Positions 6,021 to 7,113 of a stretch of DNA of 7,113 bases are shown here, in pieces (the first letter of the stretch is position 1; every line of letters starts with the position of its first letter). The stretch comes from an uncultured Lachnospiraceae bacterium (lineage in GTDB: Bacteria; Bacillota; Clostridia; Lachnospirales; Lachnospiraceae). Under the pieces are notes generated by a model. It searched no databases and was not told the DNA's origin. It worked only from the letters and a program-made list of their open reading frames with translations. The stretch is from positions 1 through 7,113 of the forward strand of contig CADBNQ010000329.1 in NCBI GenBank assembly GCA_902796045.1, given 5' to 3'. The translations under genes were made by a program, and so were the position numbers.

Positions 6021-7113
6021 TTATTTTCCTTTATGGATAACAAGCTGCGGGAACGGAACATTGATATTATTTCTCTCAAACATCATCTTCACCTCACGGT
6101 TGAGAGCCCGTTTGGCGGGGTCATAGTTCTGATTCCTGCAGGATATCTGGAATATCAAAAGGATGGCTGAGTCTGCGAATTCATCCACACCCAGATAAGT
6201 AAAGTCATCTGCCAGATTTGCCAGGTTCTTTCTGATGACAGGGGTCTCCCGCCTGATGATTGCCTCAAGCTCCCTGATATCCATTCCATACTCGATTCCT
6301 ATGGGAATCTTGCAATATGAAGGGTAAACAGAGAAATTTGTGACTCTTTTTATGGTGCTGTTATTCATGATTTTTATATCACTGTTCCGGATATCATGGA
6401 TCTTTGTGTTGCGGATCCCAATTTCTACGACCTGGCCGTGCCAGTCATCTACCGTGATCATATCCCCGACCTTAAAGCTTCCTTCAAAAATGATGAAGAG
6501 TCCTGCCAGTATATCAGACACTGTTGCCTGAGCGCCGACGGTAAAGACGACCGCAACGGCTCCTGCTGAGGCAAGGAGAGATGTGGTCGGTACGCCAAGC
6601 AGGGTCATGGCAAAGATCAGGGCGCCCAGACCGGCAATATATTTTGCTGAGCTGATGATCAGGCGGATGACGGTTTCCTGCCTTGAGGGCAGCAGGATGG
6701 CAAGAAGAGAGAGCACATTAAAAAGAAGAAACATGACAAAAGCCGCAGAAAACAGGTAGGTCATGCATCTGGTAAGGGTAAACAGGTTTAACCCTTTTGA
6801 CCAGGGATAAGCAAATATGTAATAGCCGGCGGTGCCTTTCTGAAAAAGGAAACTGCCAACGGAAACAGCTATAAAGATACATCCTGCAGTGATGAGAGAT
6901 ACATAGCGTATGAGCCCCAGGATTCGTTTTTCGGCGCCCGCTTCCCCTTCCTGTGCATTTGTGAAGAAAGATCTCCACTGGGCTGGGGCGGTATTTCCAA
7001 CTTTCGTGCAGGCAAGTATGATTAAGAACAAAAGACACTCTGCCACCAGGTCAGGTAAAGCTGAGATAAAACCTGTAACAATACCATACAGGGGAAGATG
7101 ATTGATAGAAGAT
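6021..7113 (-). CDS. MscS-family small-conductance mechanosensitive channel (5'-partial)
   Basis: The frame stays open to the right edge. A GTG at 7046 could be mistaken for a start, but the 22 codons beyond it continue a hydrophobic segment (GIVTGFISALPDLV), so the N-terminus lies outside. Numbering from that GTG: transmembrane segments lie near 1-12, 49-68, 94-119 and 128-151. The pore helix and gate TSLLASAGAVAVVFTVGAQA (155-174) are followed by TVSDILAGLFIIFEGSFKVGD (175-195). The beta domain includes ITVDDWHGQVVEIGIRNTKI (197-216) and IKIMNNSTIKRVTNFS (224-239). This is the classical MscS core, with a C-terminal alpha/beta domain to residue 341. Such channels release solutes on hypo-osmotic shock. 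Having more than three transmembrane helices puts it in the larger MscS-like group. No functional link to the neighbouring acyltransferases is evident. Confidence 0.9.
   Translation of the reverse strand, partial: SSINHLPLYGIVTGFISALPDLVAECLLFLIILACTKVGNTAPAQWRSFFTNAQEGEAGAEKRILGLIRYVSLITAGCIFIAVSVGSFLFQKGTAGYYIFAYPWSKGLNLFTLTRCMTYLFSAAFVMFLLFNVLSLLAILLPSRQETVIRLIISSAKYIAGLGALIFAMTLLGVPTTSLLASAGAVAVVFTVGAQATVSDILAGLFIIFEGSFKVGDMITVDDWHGQVVEIGIRNTKIHDIRNSDIKIMNNSTIKRVTNFSVYPSYCKIPIGIEYGMDIRELEAIIRRETPVIRKNLANLADDFTYLGVDEFADSAILLIFQISCRNQNYDPAKRALNREVKMMFERNNINVPFPQLVIHKGK

Noticed and set aside
6340..6531. Plus-strand open frame of 63 codons within the MscS gene
   Set aside because: It is the antisense of the conserved pore and beta-domain coding region, with no ribosome binding site or family match.
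7044..7046. GTG at 7046 as the start of the MscS gene
   Set aside because: The frame continues open to the window edge and encodes more of a transmembrane segment, and there is no ribosome binding site before the GTG. It is an internal Val codon.

Overview
The window looks like chromosomal DNA from a low-to-moderate GC Firmicute, most likely a gut Clostridia/Lachnospiraceae-type bacterium. This is inferred from strong AGGAG-type ribosome binding sites, sigma-A-like promoters, a long U-tailed intrinsic terminator and the protein families present. No rRNA, tRNA, IS element or CRISPR array is visible. No gap between genes exceeds 300 bases.

Layout, left to right: (1) the 3' part of a gene entering from the left edge, encoding a condensation-type acyltransferase domain joined to only the tail of an adenylation domain; (2) a 237-bp gap with two hairpins, the second a very long stem with a U-tract, then a near-consensus promoter; (3) a FUSC/aromatic-acid-exporter-like membrane protein with a C-terminal domain resembling a degenerate HAD phosphatase; (4) converging on it with a 5-bp gap, an RpiB/LacAB-type sugar-phosphate isomerase on the minus strand, with the usual catalytic Cys replaced by Asp; (5) a 205-bp divergent promoter region; (6) a plus-strand pair, an HSL-type alpha/beta hydrolase followed by a stand-alone condensation/alcohol-acetyltransferase-like protein; (7) converging on that with a 22-bp gap, a minus-strand MscS-family channel that runs off the right edge.

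Functional reading: two proteins of the CoA-dependent acyltransferase/NRPS condensation fold, one serine esterase and one FUSC-type transporter lie within 6 kb. The hydrolase and the second acyltransferase are probably co-transcribed, so they may attach and remove acyl groups on the same kind of small molecule. That the FUSC protein exports such a product is only a guess from proximity. The isomerase and the MscS channel look like unrelated housekeeping or stress genes. The oddest features are the recombined or degenerate enzymes: a condensation domain with an adenylation tail, a FUSC-HAD-like fusion, an RpiB without its catalytic Cys, and a condensation-like protein whose HxxxDG motif reads HxxxGG.
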